This document shows, in pieces, positions 33,877 through 42,491 of a stretch of 64,000 nucleotides of DNA (position 1 is the first letter of the stretch; each line of letters opens with the position of its first letter). Source of the DNA: VRUE01 sp036379955. GTDB taxonomy: Bacteria; Actinomycetota; Thermoleophilia; Solirubrobacterales; 70-9. The notes beneath the pieces were generated by a model. It did not search any database, was not told the DNA's origin, and was given only the letters and a program-made list of their open reading frames with translations. The stretch is from positions 10,528 through 74,527 of the forward strand of contig DASVFR010000044.1 in NCBI GenBank assembly GCA_036379955.1. The letters run 5' to 3'. Both the position numbers and the translations under genes were made by a program.

Positions 33877-35051
33877 GACTCCACCCCCTCCGCCCAGGGC
33901 AGCTTCTCCCTCAGCCCGGTGTGGACGATCTTCACCAGCGAGCCCTCGGCGACGACTTCGAACATTTCACCGCTCGCCTTGGGACCGTCGTACAGCACCT
34001 TCCAGTGCGGCTTCGAGCGCATCCGGTTGAGCACGGGAAGGAGGAGGAAGCCGCTTGCCACGGCGATGATCGAGCGTAGGTCGACGCGGCCCGTGTAAGC
34101 GCGACTCTCCGCCTCGACGCCCCAGAGGCGGAACGGCCGAACCCTGTCCTCGGCCTCCGGCGCGCCGATCGCGCACCACGCCGCCCACTCGATCAGGTCC
34201 TGGTAGCGGCGCAGGTCGTCTTCGCTCGCCAGGGGCAGGAGCCCTACCCGAGCCGCGTCGATCAGCGCGGTCACGGTGTTCGAGCGCAATGCGAGGTCGT
34301 CGCTGCCGGCGCCGATCGCGAGCTTCGCTTCCGCCAGCGCTTGCTCGGGCTCGCTGAGGGCCGCGTGCGCCTCGCAGCGATGCGAACGCATCCACGGGCT
34401 GGGTTCCGTCCGCAGGACCCGTTCGGCCTCGTCGAGGGTCTGCAACGCTTCCCCGGGAACGTTGAGGTCAAGCTGCAGGACCGCCTTCCAGGTGTACGCG
34501 TCGGCGGTCGTCTCGCCGGCGGAAATCGCCGCTTCGAGTGCCGCCAGCCCCTCCTTGCGCAACACCTCGTTCGCGCTTCCTCCCGAACGCGAGGAAATCG
34601 CCGCCAGCCATCCGAAGGCGGCGTCCGCCTCCCGAGCTCCCGCGAAGCGCGTGCGGGCGTCGTTGGCGACCCGCAGCGCCTCGTCGAGCCTCCCGCTCGC
34701 GAGCAGTTCCTCGAGGATGCGCCAGAGATCGCCCAGCTCGTCGACGCGAGTCTCGGGCTCGGCGGAGAATTCCTCGCGCAGCCGCTCGAGGTCAATGGTT
34801 TCGTCGACGACGCCGCGCTTGAGCTGCTGCTCGAGGGCGGCGATGATCTGCAGCGCCTGCTCGACCTTGCGCTTCGCCACCTCCGAGGTGACGTTCTCAC
34901 GCGTCTTGCTGCGCCAGTGACGCCGCTTTTTGGAGATGTTTTCGTCGAGCATCTCCTCCGGGTCGGGGGGGACACCGAAGAAGCGCCGGATGTCAGGCGG
35001 CTCCGGACGGGCCGGCAGGTCGAGCGATTCGAGCCAGGGGGCGACCTCCAT
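33873..35051 (-). CDS. TPR-like protein with possible J-like N-terminus and a membrane helix
   Basis: 392 residues. The N-terminal ~75 residues (IRRFFGVPPDPEEMLDENIS, KKRRHWRSK, VEQALQIIAALEQQL) resemble degenerate J-like helical domains found with Hsp70s. No HPD motif is present. Residues ~95-290 are helical repeats of TPR type, followed by a helix (LRSIIAVASGFLLLPVL) and a short strand-rich tail. I infer an Hsp70 co-factor or membrane adaptor. It starts 10 nt after the Hsp70 stop. Confidence 0.55.
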   Translation of the reverse strand: MEVAPWLESLDLPARPEPPDIRRFFGVPPDPEEMLDENISKKRRHWRSKTRENVTSEVAKRKVEQALQIIAALEQQLKRGVVDETIDLERLREEFSAEPETRVDELGDLWRILEELLASGRLDEALRVANDARTRFAGAREADAAFGWLAAISSRSGGSANEVLRKEGLAALEAAISAGETTADAYTWKAVLQLDLNVPGEALQTLDEAERVLRTEPSPWMRSHRCEAHAALSEPEQALAEAKLAIGAGSDDLALRSNTVTALIDAARVGLLPLASEDDLRRYQDLIEWAAWCAIGAPEAEDRVRPFRLWGVEAESRAYTGRVDLRSIIAVASGFLLLPVLNRMRSKPHWKVLYDGPKASGEMFEVVAEGSLVKIVHTGLREKLPWAEGVES

Positions 35052-35061
35052 CGGACGTCCC

Positions 35062-36603
35062 CTAGCTGACCTCGGCGCGCTCCAGGAACTCGCGCGCGTC
35101 GGCGCGCTCCCGGTCGCTGAGCAGGCCCTTGTGCTCGACGCTGAGCTCGGTCAGCAGCTGACCGCTGACACCGTCGTAGAGCCGCACGTCGATCAGCTGG
35201 TCGGCGGTGTACTGGATCTCACAACGGAGCGGGTGGCCGCGATGGACCGGCTCGGCGAGCTGCCCGCTCGACTTGCCCAACTCGCGGACGAAGTCGAGGT
35301 CGCGATCGCTTCCCTCGTTGAGGACAAGCTCCACTTCCCGCTGCCCCTCGCTTGCCGCCGCGAACTCATGGGTGGAGGAGTGCGGGATCGGCGTCCCGTC
35401 CGGGATCACCACCTGGTTGATCAGCTGCGTCGACTGCTCCGACTCGAGCAGCGTGATCCCCAGGGCGTGCGAGGCCGCGTCCACCGGCTTCGGGCGCTGG
35501 GCGAGCTCTGAGCGCGGGTCGAGCGAGTCGCCGAGCTTGGCCCCGAGCAGCGCCGCGCCCCGCGCCACGTCCTCGTCGAGGTTCTTGGTCAACGTGGGTT
35601 TCGAGCCGGTGATCCGCTCGACCATCTCCTGGAAGACCGGGATGCGGCTCGAGCCGCCGACCATCAGAACGTCGTCGACGTCCGATCCCTTCATCTCGGC
35701 GCGATCCAGCGCATTGAGAATCGCGTCCTCGACCAGTTCGATCCGTTCCTCGATCAGCCCCTCGAATTCCCCGCGCGAGAGGGTGAACATGACCGGCTTG
35801 CCGCTGACCGGCAGCGGTCGGGTGGCGGACTCGCGGGTGGAGAGCTCCTGCTTGATCTCCTCGGCGAGAACCGTCGCGGCGTTGAGCGTCCAGCCGTCTT
35901 CGGTCAGATCCTGCCCGGTCTCCTGCTGGGCGACCTCGATCATCCGCTCCAGGATCGCCTCGTCGAAGTCGGCGCCGCCCAGCTCACGATCCCCGCTGGT
36001 GGCGATCACCTCCGTCTCGCCACCTTCGCCGTAGCGCATGATCGTCACGTCGAACGTGCCGCCGCCGAGATCGAAGACGAGCAGCCTTCCCGGGTCCGGG
36101 CGGTTGTCCACACCATGCACGATCGCCGCGGCGGTCGGCTCGTTGACGATCTGCAGCACCTCGAGGCCGGCGATCTCTCCGGCGCTTCGAGTCGCCGCTC
36201 GCTCGGGCTCGCCGAAGTAGTGGGGAACGGTGATGACCGCTTGCGATACCGGGCCGCCGAAATGCTGTTCGGCCATGTTCTTCAGCTTCTTGAGGATCAG
36301 CGAGGAGAGCTCCTCCGGCGTCCACGCCTTGTCATCGACCTCGAAGGGCTGTCCGTTCTTGAGGAAGGTCGGAGTGCCCATCCCACGCTTGAATATGCGG
36401 GCGACACGCTGAGGTTCGACCTTGGCGTAGTCGCGAGCGAGACGACCCACGACCACGTTCCCGTCCTGCTCGAAGTGGACGACGCTGGGAATGATCCGGT
36501 CGCCGCTCTCGTCGGTTATCACGGTCACCAGACCCGCCTCGTCCGCATAGGCGACGACGCTGTTGGTGGTACCGAGATCTATTCCGATCACCGGGGTGCT
36601 CAC
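35062..36603 (-). CDS. Short Hsp70 family protein (DnaK-like)
   Basis: 513 residues from a GTG, versus ~610-640 for housekeeping DnaK. The nucleotide-binding domain is complete: IGIDLGTTNSVVAYAD, VPHYFGEPERAATRSAGEIA, INEPTAAA-type VNEPTAAAIVHG, FDLGGGTFDVTI and LMVGGSSRIPVFQ. The substrate-binding beta domain is recognisable (NQVVIPDGTPIPHSSTHEF), but the helical lid is reduced to a short C-terminal helix. It is a dedicated paralogue serving this operon, probably handling the secreted small proteins or effector. Its start overlaps the GrpE-like stop by 1 nt. Confidence 0.9.
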   Translation of the reverse strand: MSTPVIGIDLGTTNSVVAYADEAGLVTVITDESGDRIIPSVVHFEQDGNVVVGRLARDYAKVEPQRVARIFKRGMGTPTFLKNGQPFEVDDKAWTPEELSSLILKKLKNMAEQHFGGPVSQAVITVPHYFGEPERAATRSAGEIAGLEVLQIVNEPTAAAIVHGVDNRPDPGRLLVFDLGGGTFDVTIMRYGEGGETEVIATSGDRELGGADFDEAILERMIEVAQQETGQDLTEDGWTLNAATVLAEEIKQELSTRESATRPLPVSGKPVMFTLSRGEFEGLIEERIELVEDAILNALDRAEMKGSDVDDVLMVGGSSRIPVFQEMVERITGSKPTLTKNLDEDVARGAALLGAKLGDSLDPRSELAQRPKPVDAASHALGITLLESEQSTQLINQVVIPDGTPIPHSSTHEFAAASEGQREVELVLNEGSDRDLDFVRELGKSSGQLAEPVHRGHPLRCEIQYTADQLIDVRLYDGVSGQLLTELSVEHKGLLSDRERADAREFLERAEVS

Positions 36604-37103
36604 TATGACTCTCCTCCCGTTCCGACTTCCACTTTTGCCCGGGCCACGACTTCGCCGAGCGTCTCGAGGCCAGGTTCGAGCAGCTCGACGATCATGGCCG
36701 GGCCGTCGCCGGCGGTCCCCTCGACCGCCTCGTGCCTCTGCGGGTCAAACGATTCGCCGACCTCGCCGAACTCCTCGTAACCGGCACCCACCAACACCCG
36801 CTCCAACTCGGACGCAATCGCGTCCTTCGTGTCAGGATCGAAGTCGAGCTTGCGCACCATCCCCAGAACCCGGCGCAGGCCGTTGACCAGGGGCCGCTGC
36901 TCGCGATCGGCGAGCCGCTTCTCGGCGAGGTCGAGGCGGTGGTGTAGCTCCGCCACCCCGTCGTGGCGCTTCAGCGCGGTGACCACGTGCGGAAGCACCT
37001 GATCGAGCTCGTGCCTGAGCGCGAGCGCGAGCTCAGAATCCTCCGCCGCGTTCGCCGCGGGAGCCGGGTCGATCGCCGCCTCCGCGTCGCGAGTCTCGGT
37101 CAT
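36603..37103 (-). CDS. GrpE-like nucleotide exchange factor
   Basis: 166 residues. The N-terminal part is a helix. The C-terminal beta domain carries the GrpE hallmark GESFDPQRHEAVEGTAGDGP and ends in a VVARAKVEVGTG strand, as GrpE does. It should release ADP from the Hsp70 encoded immediately downstream. It stands in operon position directly before that Hsp70, as GrpE often does with DnaK, but here inside a secretion-type operon. Confidence 0.8.
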   Translation of the reverse strand: MTETRDAEAAIDPAPAANAAEDSELALALRHELDQVLPHVVTALKRHDGVAELHHRLDLAEKRLADREQRPLVNGLRRVLGMVRKLDFDPDTKDAIASELERVLVGAGYEEFGEVGESFDPQRHEAVEGTAGDGPAMIVELLEPGLETLGEVVARAKVEVGTGGES

Positions 37104-37122
37104 GGGCGCCGACCTCTCATCT

Positions 37123-37368
37123 TCAGCGCGGGCCTCCGAGCCCGCTCGCCGCCGCCGAAAGCGCCTGCTGCGCGCCGCGCGCCGCGCTCGTCGCGCGTCC
37201 CAGCGAGGAGATCACCCGCCGATCCGCTCCGGTCGCGCTCGAGCCGATGGTCGAGCGCACCCCTGCCTCGACCCCTCGCACCTGGCGAATTGCCTGGTCG
37301 AGCTCGGCGGCCACTTCCCGCAGCTGACGCACGAGTTGGCCATAGTCTCGGGCTGATGCGGTTGTCAC
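37123..37368 (-). CDS. WXG100-like small helical protein B
   Basis: 81 residues from a GTG at 37368, 4 nt after the stop of its paralogue. Two helices are separated by a turn, and it shares GSSATGADRRVISSLGRATS with the upstream protein (GGSATGKDREVANAIQSAS). Size, helical hairpin and tandem pairing next to an FtsK-type ATPase resemble ESAT-6/WXG100 substrates, although no WxG is present. The longer open frame upstream is a shadow of its paralogue. Confidence 0.6.
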   Translation of the reverse strand: MTTASARDYGQLVRQLREVAAELDQAIRQVRGVEAGVRSTIGSSATGADRRVISSLGRATSAARGAQQALSAAASGLGGPR

Positions 37369-37372
37369 TGTC

Positions 37373-37639
37373 CTAGATGGAGGCGCCGTAGTTGCGCGCG
37401 GTGCGACTGGCGTGGCCGAGAGCCTGCCCCGCTTGGGCCACGGCACGGCTTGCCGACTGGATGGCGTTTGCGACCTCTCGATCCTTACCGGTGGCGCTGC
37501 CACCGATCAGCGAGAGGACCTGTTGCGCGGCACGGTCGTATTCCCTGCTCTGCTGCATAAGCGAGCCCGCTGCTCTATCCGTGGTGTCGCTGAAGGACGA
37601 GAGCGAGTGCTTCAGTTGTTGAACCTGGGAATTACCCAT
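37373..37639 (-). CDS. WXG100-like small helical protein A
   Basis: 88 residues (MGNSQVQQLKHSLSSFSDTT), Gln/Ser/Ala-rich, predicted as a helical hairpin with turn GGSATGKDRE. It is a paralogue of the next gene. No signal peptide and no WxG motif. Its place between a coiled-coil membrane protein and GrpE/Hsp70 genes suggests a type VII-like substrate or structural component. Confidence 0.6.
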   Translation of the reverse strand: MGNSQVQQLKHSLSSFSDTTDRAAGSLMQQSREYDRAAQQVLSLIGGSATGKDREVANAIQSASRAVAQAGQALGHASRTARNYGASI

Positions 37640-37688
37640 AGCGCACGGCGCCGTACCTTACAAAAAAGCCTTATATGTGTACGTGCGA

Positions 37689-38525
37689 TTACTTTGCATG
37701 TGGAAGTGCCAGCCAGGCGAAGGCGGTCGCTCCCGCACCGATCGCCCCCAGCGCAAGGCCGCCCAGTGCGAGTGGACCGGCGCTGGCGGTCGCGAACGCG
37801 GTGACCGCCATGCCGAGCGCGCAGAGAGACATGGCCGCCCCCCCGTGACCGACCGCTGCCATGCGCGACTCCCGCGCCGGGGCCTCCGGCAGCAACGGCA
37901 TTGAGCCACTGGCGCGCCGCGCCGCCAGCGCCGGCAGTGTGGTGACGACCACGGTGGCCTGGACGAAGCAGGCCAGGGCGACGAGGGCCGGCACGGCCAG
38001 CGCGGCGCTGGAGCCCGATAGGCCGGCGACGATCCCGGCCACCGTCGCCACCGCCAGCGCCACTACCAGCCCGATCGTCCCCTCGCGGGCCTTTTCCCAC
38101 CGCTCTTCCCGCCTCAACTCCTCTCGTTCGCGGCGGTGGCGTTCCTCGGCGGCCCGGTTGCGCTCCTCCTCGCTCAGCCTCGCCTCCTCGGCGGCGAGGG
38201 CGTCGCGCGTGTAGACGAAACGGTCGAGGGCCTGCTGGAGTCTCTCGACCAGCTGCCGCGCGTACTCGAGCGGGTCGGCGGTCTGCCGATCGTCGGGCGC
38301 CGCTCGACTCGATCCCCGCTCCAGCGCGATGCCCTCCTCTCGTCCCCGCGTCAGAGTCTCCTCGAGGCGCGAGACCACGGCTTCGTGCTCGCGCGCGATG
38401 GCGTCGATCTCCGCTTCGCGGCGTTCGCGCTCGGCCGCGACCTGCCGCCTGGCGAGGGCGATTCGCTCCTCCAGCTGCCGCGGCAGCGACGCCAGCTCCG
38501 CCAGCGCTTGGGCGTACTCGCTCAT
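37689..38525 (-). CDS. Coiled-coil membrane protein of the secretion-like operon
   Basis: 278 residues. A long N-terminal coiled coil (about 10-150) is rich in Glu, Arg and Ala (AEERHRREREELRREERWEK). Four hydrophobic helices follow: TIGLVVALAVATVAGIVAGL, ALAVPALVALACFVQATVVV, and two near the C-terminus ending in ALPHAK. The start overlaps the FtsK-type gene's stop in ATGA. No named family. It plausibly forms the membrane partner of the ATPase. Confidence 0.7.
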   Translation of the reverse strand: MSEYAQALAELASLPRQLEERIALARRQVAAERERREAEIDAIAREHEAVVSRLEETLTRGREEGIALERGSSRAAPDDRQTADPLEYARQLVERLQQALDRFVYTRDALAAEEARLSEEERNRAAEERHRREREELRREERWEKAREGTIGLVVALAVATVAGIVAGLSGSSAALAVPALVALACFVQATVVVTTLPALAARRASGSMPLLPEAPARESRMAAVGHGGAAMSLCALGMAVTAFATASAGPLALGGLALGAIGAGATAFAWLALPHAK

Positions 38526-41329
38526 CCGCGCGGGAACTCCGGTTCGCTCCCGACGCCGAACGGCTCGTAGAGGTGAAACAGCCGCGGCGGGGAGCCGGCG
38601 CCGTACTCATGCCAGTAGGCGGTCGGATAGGCGGGCGAGGAGTCCATCTCACCCGGTGCGATGAGCTGGAGCTGCTGCTGCGACATGCCCAGGTACACGC
38701 GCAGGCCGAAGGCGGCTTGGCGCATGTCCGCCTGCTGGGCAAAGGCGTCGAAGGTCGACCACCAGGCGAAGAGATGGGCGCCGCGCCCACCCGCGGAGTC
38801 GAGGATCCGGTAGAGCGCCTGTTGCGGCGAGTCCGCGTCGAGCGCTTCCCCGATCGAACCGGGAGCCCCGAACCCAAGCGCCCGCTCGAAGCCGAAGACC
38901 ACGGCGGCGCGCGGAGATTCCCCGCTCGCAAGCAGGAACCGCTCGAGACGCGGAAGCAGCGTTGCCGCGTCCCGCTCGACGATCGCCTCTGCCGCCGCGC
39001 CGGCGCCGGCTGCCGCGGTCGCCGTCGCCTCCACCAACCCGGGCGGCAACCCGTCGTCCTCCCGGAGCAGGTCGACGAGGAGCAGCGAGGCCTGCTCACC
39101 GCAGCGGCGCGCGAAGCCGATCGCCGCCCATTGCAGAACGGCGGCGGCGGCCCGGGCGCCAGCTCCGATCGTCGCTAGATGACGGTTTGGGTCGGGGGGC
39201 AGGGGAACGAAGAGGCTGGGTTGCCGACGCGGGTCCTCGTCGTCTACCGCGAGGGGCGCTCCAATCCAGGTCCCGGGCGCACCTCCGCCCTTCCGCATCT
39301 CCACGTTCTTGGACGCGTCCGCGCCGCGTCCGCCGTCGAACGCCCGGGGCGGACGCGCGGACGCCGCCGCGCGCGATACCGCCTCGCGCCGCTCCCGCTG
39401 GGCCTCCTCCTCGGAGATCAGCGCGAACTTCGTCCTCACGTTGCCGGCCTCCGCCCCGTCCTCGCGATTGACGATCCCGATCCCCCGCTCGTGGATTTCG
39501 GCGGCTGCCGAGTTCGATATTCGCAGCAGGCTGCGCGACTCCGCTTCGCCCAGCCGCAAGCCGATGCGAAGCCGCGAGTTCTTGTAGACCGGCTCGAGCT
39601 TGGCGCCGGCGGTGGTGCCGGCCGCCACGTCGGAGATCGATTGCGTCGAGAGGAGCAGATGCACGCCGGCGGCTCGGCCCTGCGAGGCGACCTGGGCCAA
39701 AGCGGCGGCCGCGCGATCGGCAAGCAGGTCTGCCTGGGCAAAGAGCACCTGGAACTCGTCGACGACGGTGAGCAAGCGCGGGAAGGAGACCTCGGGGCGG
39801 CGCGCCCGCAGCGCCGACACGTTGCGCGCCCCGTCGGGGAGTTCGGCGTAGCGACGGCTGGTCACCCGCGCGAGATGCTCGAGCACGGCGACCCCAAACG
39901 CGCGGCTGCTGTTGACCGAGACGACCCTGGCGTGGGGAAGGTAGGCGGGATCGCCCGCGGTCGAGGCGAACTCGCGGAACTCGACGCTTTCCTTGAAGTC
40001 GAGCAGGTAGAGCTCCAGCTCATCCGGGGCGTAGTCATGCGCGAGGCCATAGATCAGGACCCGCAGCAGATTCGACTTCCCCGATCCGGTGTCGCCAGCG
40101 ATCAGGCCGTGGACCGTGTCGTCGTCGAGGCGCACCTCGACCGGTACCAGGCCGGACTTCCCGACGACGACCGAGAGCCCCTCGCCGCTGGACCCGGCAA
40201 AGCGCTCCCGAGTCATCAGCGACGGGAACTCGATCGATGGCGGAGCCGGGAGCGGCCTCGCGGCAACCTCATGGATTTCGGCCGCGCTCGGCGCCGGGTC
40301 CAGCCTGAGCTCGACGTCCGGGAGGAAGGAGCATCGCCAGCGACCGTCGTCCCCGCAACGCAGCTCCGTCGCGGCGGCGCCGAGGTCCAGCGCCGGGGAC
40401 ACATCCGAAACCGTGTGCGCGATGAACGAGATTCCCCGCGAGGCCGCGTGGGCGGCAAGCCGCGTCAGCCCTTCGGCCAGCGAGGGATCGATCGCGCGCG
40501 GCAGATCGAGGAGGACGAGCAGCTCGTAGGGGACGAAGCCGGCGCCGGCACGATCGAGAAACTCGCCCAGCGAGCGGTGGTCGCCGCGAAGGTAGGTGGA
40601 GGAGACCATGGTGGCGTGCTGGGACAGCTCCCCCAGGGCGTCCCGCAAGCCATCGGCGTCGACCAGCGGCAGGCCGTGAGCGATCCTCTCGGAGTCGAAC
40701 TCGCCGAAGGCGCTGAGCGAGGAGCCGGTCCCGATGGGATCGAAGATCCTGTAGCGAATCTCTCCCTGCGGCCTGCCGGCGAGCGTGCGGCGGAGGATTC
40801 CGGCGAGCACCCCGAGCGCCTCCTCCCGTCGACTCTCGGGAGCTCGAATCACGATGTGGCCTTCGTCCAGCAGCGGAAGGATCACGGGCAGGTCGAGCTT
40901 CTTGCGGTCCTCTCCGGGGATCGCAAGAGAGAGGCTGCCGACCCGTGGGCCGGTCTCCGCCGTGGCGAGCTCACCGACCCGCTCGGCCGCCCGCTCGAAA
41001 TCGGCATGTGCCAACTTCATGCTCTCCGCCAGCGTCGCCGTCAGGCGCCGCTCGAGCCGCTGACGCGAGCGCACCCGCTGATCGTTCATTTCCTCGCGGG
41101 CGGTTCGGACCACTCGATCCGCCTCGTGCGCGAGATGCTCGAACCTGACTCTGTGCTCGGCCAGCGCCTGGGCCATCGGCTCAAGGCGCTCGCCGCGCGA
41201 AACGACCAGCGCTTCTCCACACCGCGGGCAACGCGCGCGGCCGGTCGGGATCAGCGCTTCGCAGGCCGGATTCGAGCAGGTCGCCCTGCTTCCCCCGCCG
41301 CCTTGCGCCACCACCGACACCGGGCGCAT
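38522..41329 (-). CDS. FtsK/SpoIIIE-type ATPase with N-terminal zinc ribbon (EccC-like)
   Basis: 935 residues. The N-terminus has a zinc ribbon (CSNPACEALIPTGRARCPRC), then a coiled coil at about 60-130. The main ATPase has Walker A GDTGSGKSNLLRVL near residue 411-418, LYLLDFKESVEF, Walker B LLTVVDEFQVLF near 528 and LLLSTQSISDV. The C-terminal ~250 residues look like a second, degenerate ATPase-like domain (ATIGAGARAAAAVLQWAAIG). EccC of type VII secretion has multiple FtsK domains. It has no clear membrane helix, so the neighbouring membrane protein may anchor it. First gene of the operon. Confidence 0.88.
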   Translation of the reverse strand: MRPVSVVAQGGGGSRATCSNPACEALIPTGRARCPRCGEALVVSRGERLEPMAQALAEHRVRFEHLAHEADRVVRTAREEMNDQRVRSRQRLERRLTATLAESMKLAHADFERAAERVGELATAETGPRVGSLSLAIPGEDRKKLDLPVILPLLDEGHIVIRAPESRREEALGVLAGILRRTLAGRPQGEIRYRIFDPIGTGSSLSAFGEFDSERIAHGLPLVDADGLRDALGELSQHATMVSSTYLRGDHRSLGEFLDRAGAGFVPYELLVLLDLPRAIDPSLAEGLTRLAAHAASRGISFIAHTVSDVSPALDLGAAATELRCGDDGRWRCSFLPDVELRLDPAPSAAEIHEVAARPLPAPPSIEFPSLMTRERFAGSSGEGLSVVVGKSGLVPVEVRLDDDTVHGLIAGDTGSGKSNLLRVLIYGLAHDYAPDELELYLLDFKESVEFREFASTAGDPAYLPHARVVSVNSSRAFGVAVLEHLARVTSRRYAELPDGARNVSALRARRPEVSFPRLLTVVDEFQVLFAQADLLADRAAAALAQVASQGRAAGVHLLLSTQSISDVAAGTTAGAKLEPVYKNSRLRIGLRLGEAESRSLLRISNSAAAEIHERGIGIVNREDGAEAGNVRTKFALISEEEAQRERREAVSRAAASARPPRAFDGGRGADASKNVEMRKGGGAPGTWIGAPLAVDDEDPRRQPSLFVPLPPDPNRHLATIGAGARAAAAVLQWAAIGFARRCGEQASLLLVDLLREDDGLPPGLVEATATAAAGAGAAAEAIVERDAATLLPRLERFLLASGESPRAAVVFGFERALGFGAPGSIGEALDADSPQQALYRILDSAGGRGAHLFAWWSTFDAFAQQADMRQAAFGLRVYLGMSQQQLQLIAPGEMDSSPAYPTAYWHEYGAGSPPRLFHLYEPFGVGSEPEFPRG

Positions 41330-41391
41330 GATGTCACAGTAAAACTTGAGACGTACCTAACTAATTCCACTTCCGTAGAGTCACCGGATCC

Positions 41392-42489
41392 GTGCTCCGT
41401 GGCTCCCTGCTCACCCTCGTCGCCCTCCTCGCAATCGTCGGAGTCGTGAGGTCGCGCCTGGACGGCCCAAGCGAAAACGGCGACCCGAAAGCCCCGAAGT
41501 CGAACGTGTCCCAGCAGGCCGATCAGGGCCTGCCCGCGCGCCTGGCGTTGGGGCAGATGGTCGTCGCCCGTTTTGCCGGTCCCGAGCCCTCCCCTCGATT
41601 CCTCGCGCGAGTAAGACGTGGGCAGATCGGGGGTGCGATCCTCTTCGCGGAAAACCTCAAGGGAGGCAAGGGGGGAATCGCCGCTCGGATCCAACGCCTC
41701 CAGGATGCCGCAGAGGCCGGGGGCAATCCGCCGCTTCTGATCGCGGTCGATCAAGAGGGGGGGACGGTGAAGCGATTGCCTGGACCCCCCTCCAGCTCGG
41801 CAGCGGCCATGTCCGCTGACGCCGCTCGCGGGGAAGGCGAAGCCACCGGCGAGCTGCTCGGCTCGCTTGGGATCGACGTCGACCTCGCGCCGGTCGTCGA
41901 CGTCGGCCATCGGGGATCGTTTCTCGGGTCCCGCGCCTTCTCGTCGCAACCAGGTGAGGTCGCGAATCGCGCCTGCGAATTCGCCGCCGGGCTGCGCGGC
42001 AAGGGCGTCGCGGCGACCCTGAAGCACTTCCCAGGGTTGGGCCTTGCAACGGTAAGCACCGATGAAGCTCCGGTCACCGTGGAAGCGTCGGCGACGGAGC
42101 TGCGCCGGGACTACGCGCCCTACCGGAAGTGCGGCGCGCAACCGCTGACCCTGGTCATGGTCGACAGCGCCGTCTATCCCTCGCTACTCGGCGAAGAGCC
42201 GGCGGTCATGAACCCACTCACCTACCGGCGCGAGCTGACTCGCGCCCGGGCCACCGGGGTGACGATCAGCGACGACCTCGAGACGCCGGCCATCCAAAGT
42301 CGCGTGGCGCCCGCTCGACGCTCCATAGAAGCCGGGCTCGACCTTCTCCTTTACGCGACAACCGAATCCACCTCCGCGGACGCCTACGCCCGGCTGCTGG
42401 AAGAGGTCCAACGCGGAGTCGTCTCACCTCAAAGGGTGCGGTCGGCGGCGGCGGCGATCTTGAAATTGAAGTCGGAATTGGAGGGTTGA
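41392..42489 (+). CDS. Glycoside hydrolase family 3, NagZ-like beta-N-acetylhexosaminidase
   Basis: 365 residues with an N-terminal membrane/signal helix (SLLTLVALLAIVGVV). NagZ-type motifs are LLIAVDQEGGTVKRLPGPP, DVDLAPVVDVGHRGSFLGSRAF, the signature AATLKHFPGLG, and ISDDLETPA with the nucleophile Asp. It hydrolyses beta-N-acetylglucosamine linkages from cell-wall material, here probably outside the membrane. The signature histidine of the NagZ KHFPGxG motif is present. Divergent from the FtsK operon with a 62 nt gap. Confidence 0.87.
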   Translation: MLRGSLLTLVALLAIVGVVRSRLDGPSENGDPKAPKSNVSQQADQGLPARLALGQMVVARFAGPEPSPRFLARVRRGQIGGAILFAENLKGGKGGIAARIQRLQDAAEAGGNPPLLIAVDQEGGTVKRLPGPPSSSAAAMSADAARGEGEATGELLGSLGIDVDLAPVVDVGHRGSFLGSRAFSSQPGEVANRACEFAAGLRGKGVAATLKHFPGLGLATVSTDEAPVTVEASATELRRDYAPYRKCGAQPLTLVMVDSAVYPSLLGEEPAVMNPLTYRRELTRARATGVTISDDLETPAIQSRVAPARRSIEAGLDLLLYATTESTSADAYARLLEEVQRGVVSPQRVRSAAAAILKLKSELEG

Positions 42490-42491
42490 GC

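Noticed and set aside
39179..41449. 756-codon plus-strand open frame
   Set aside because: It lies antisense to the FtsK-type ATPase, with low-complexity Arg/Gly/Glu composition and no motifs. High GC keeps the opposite frame open.
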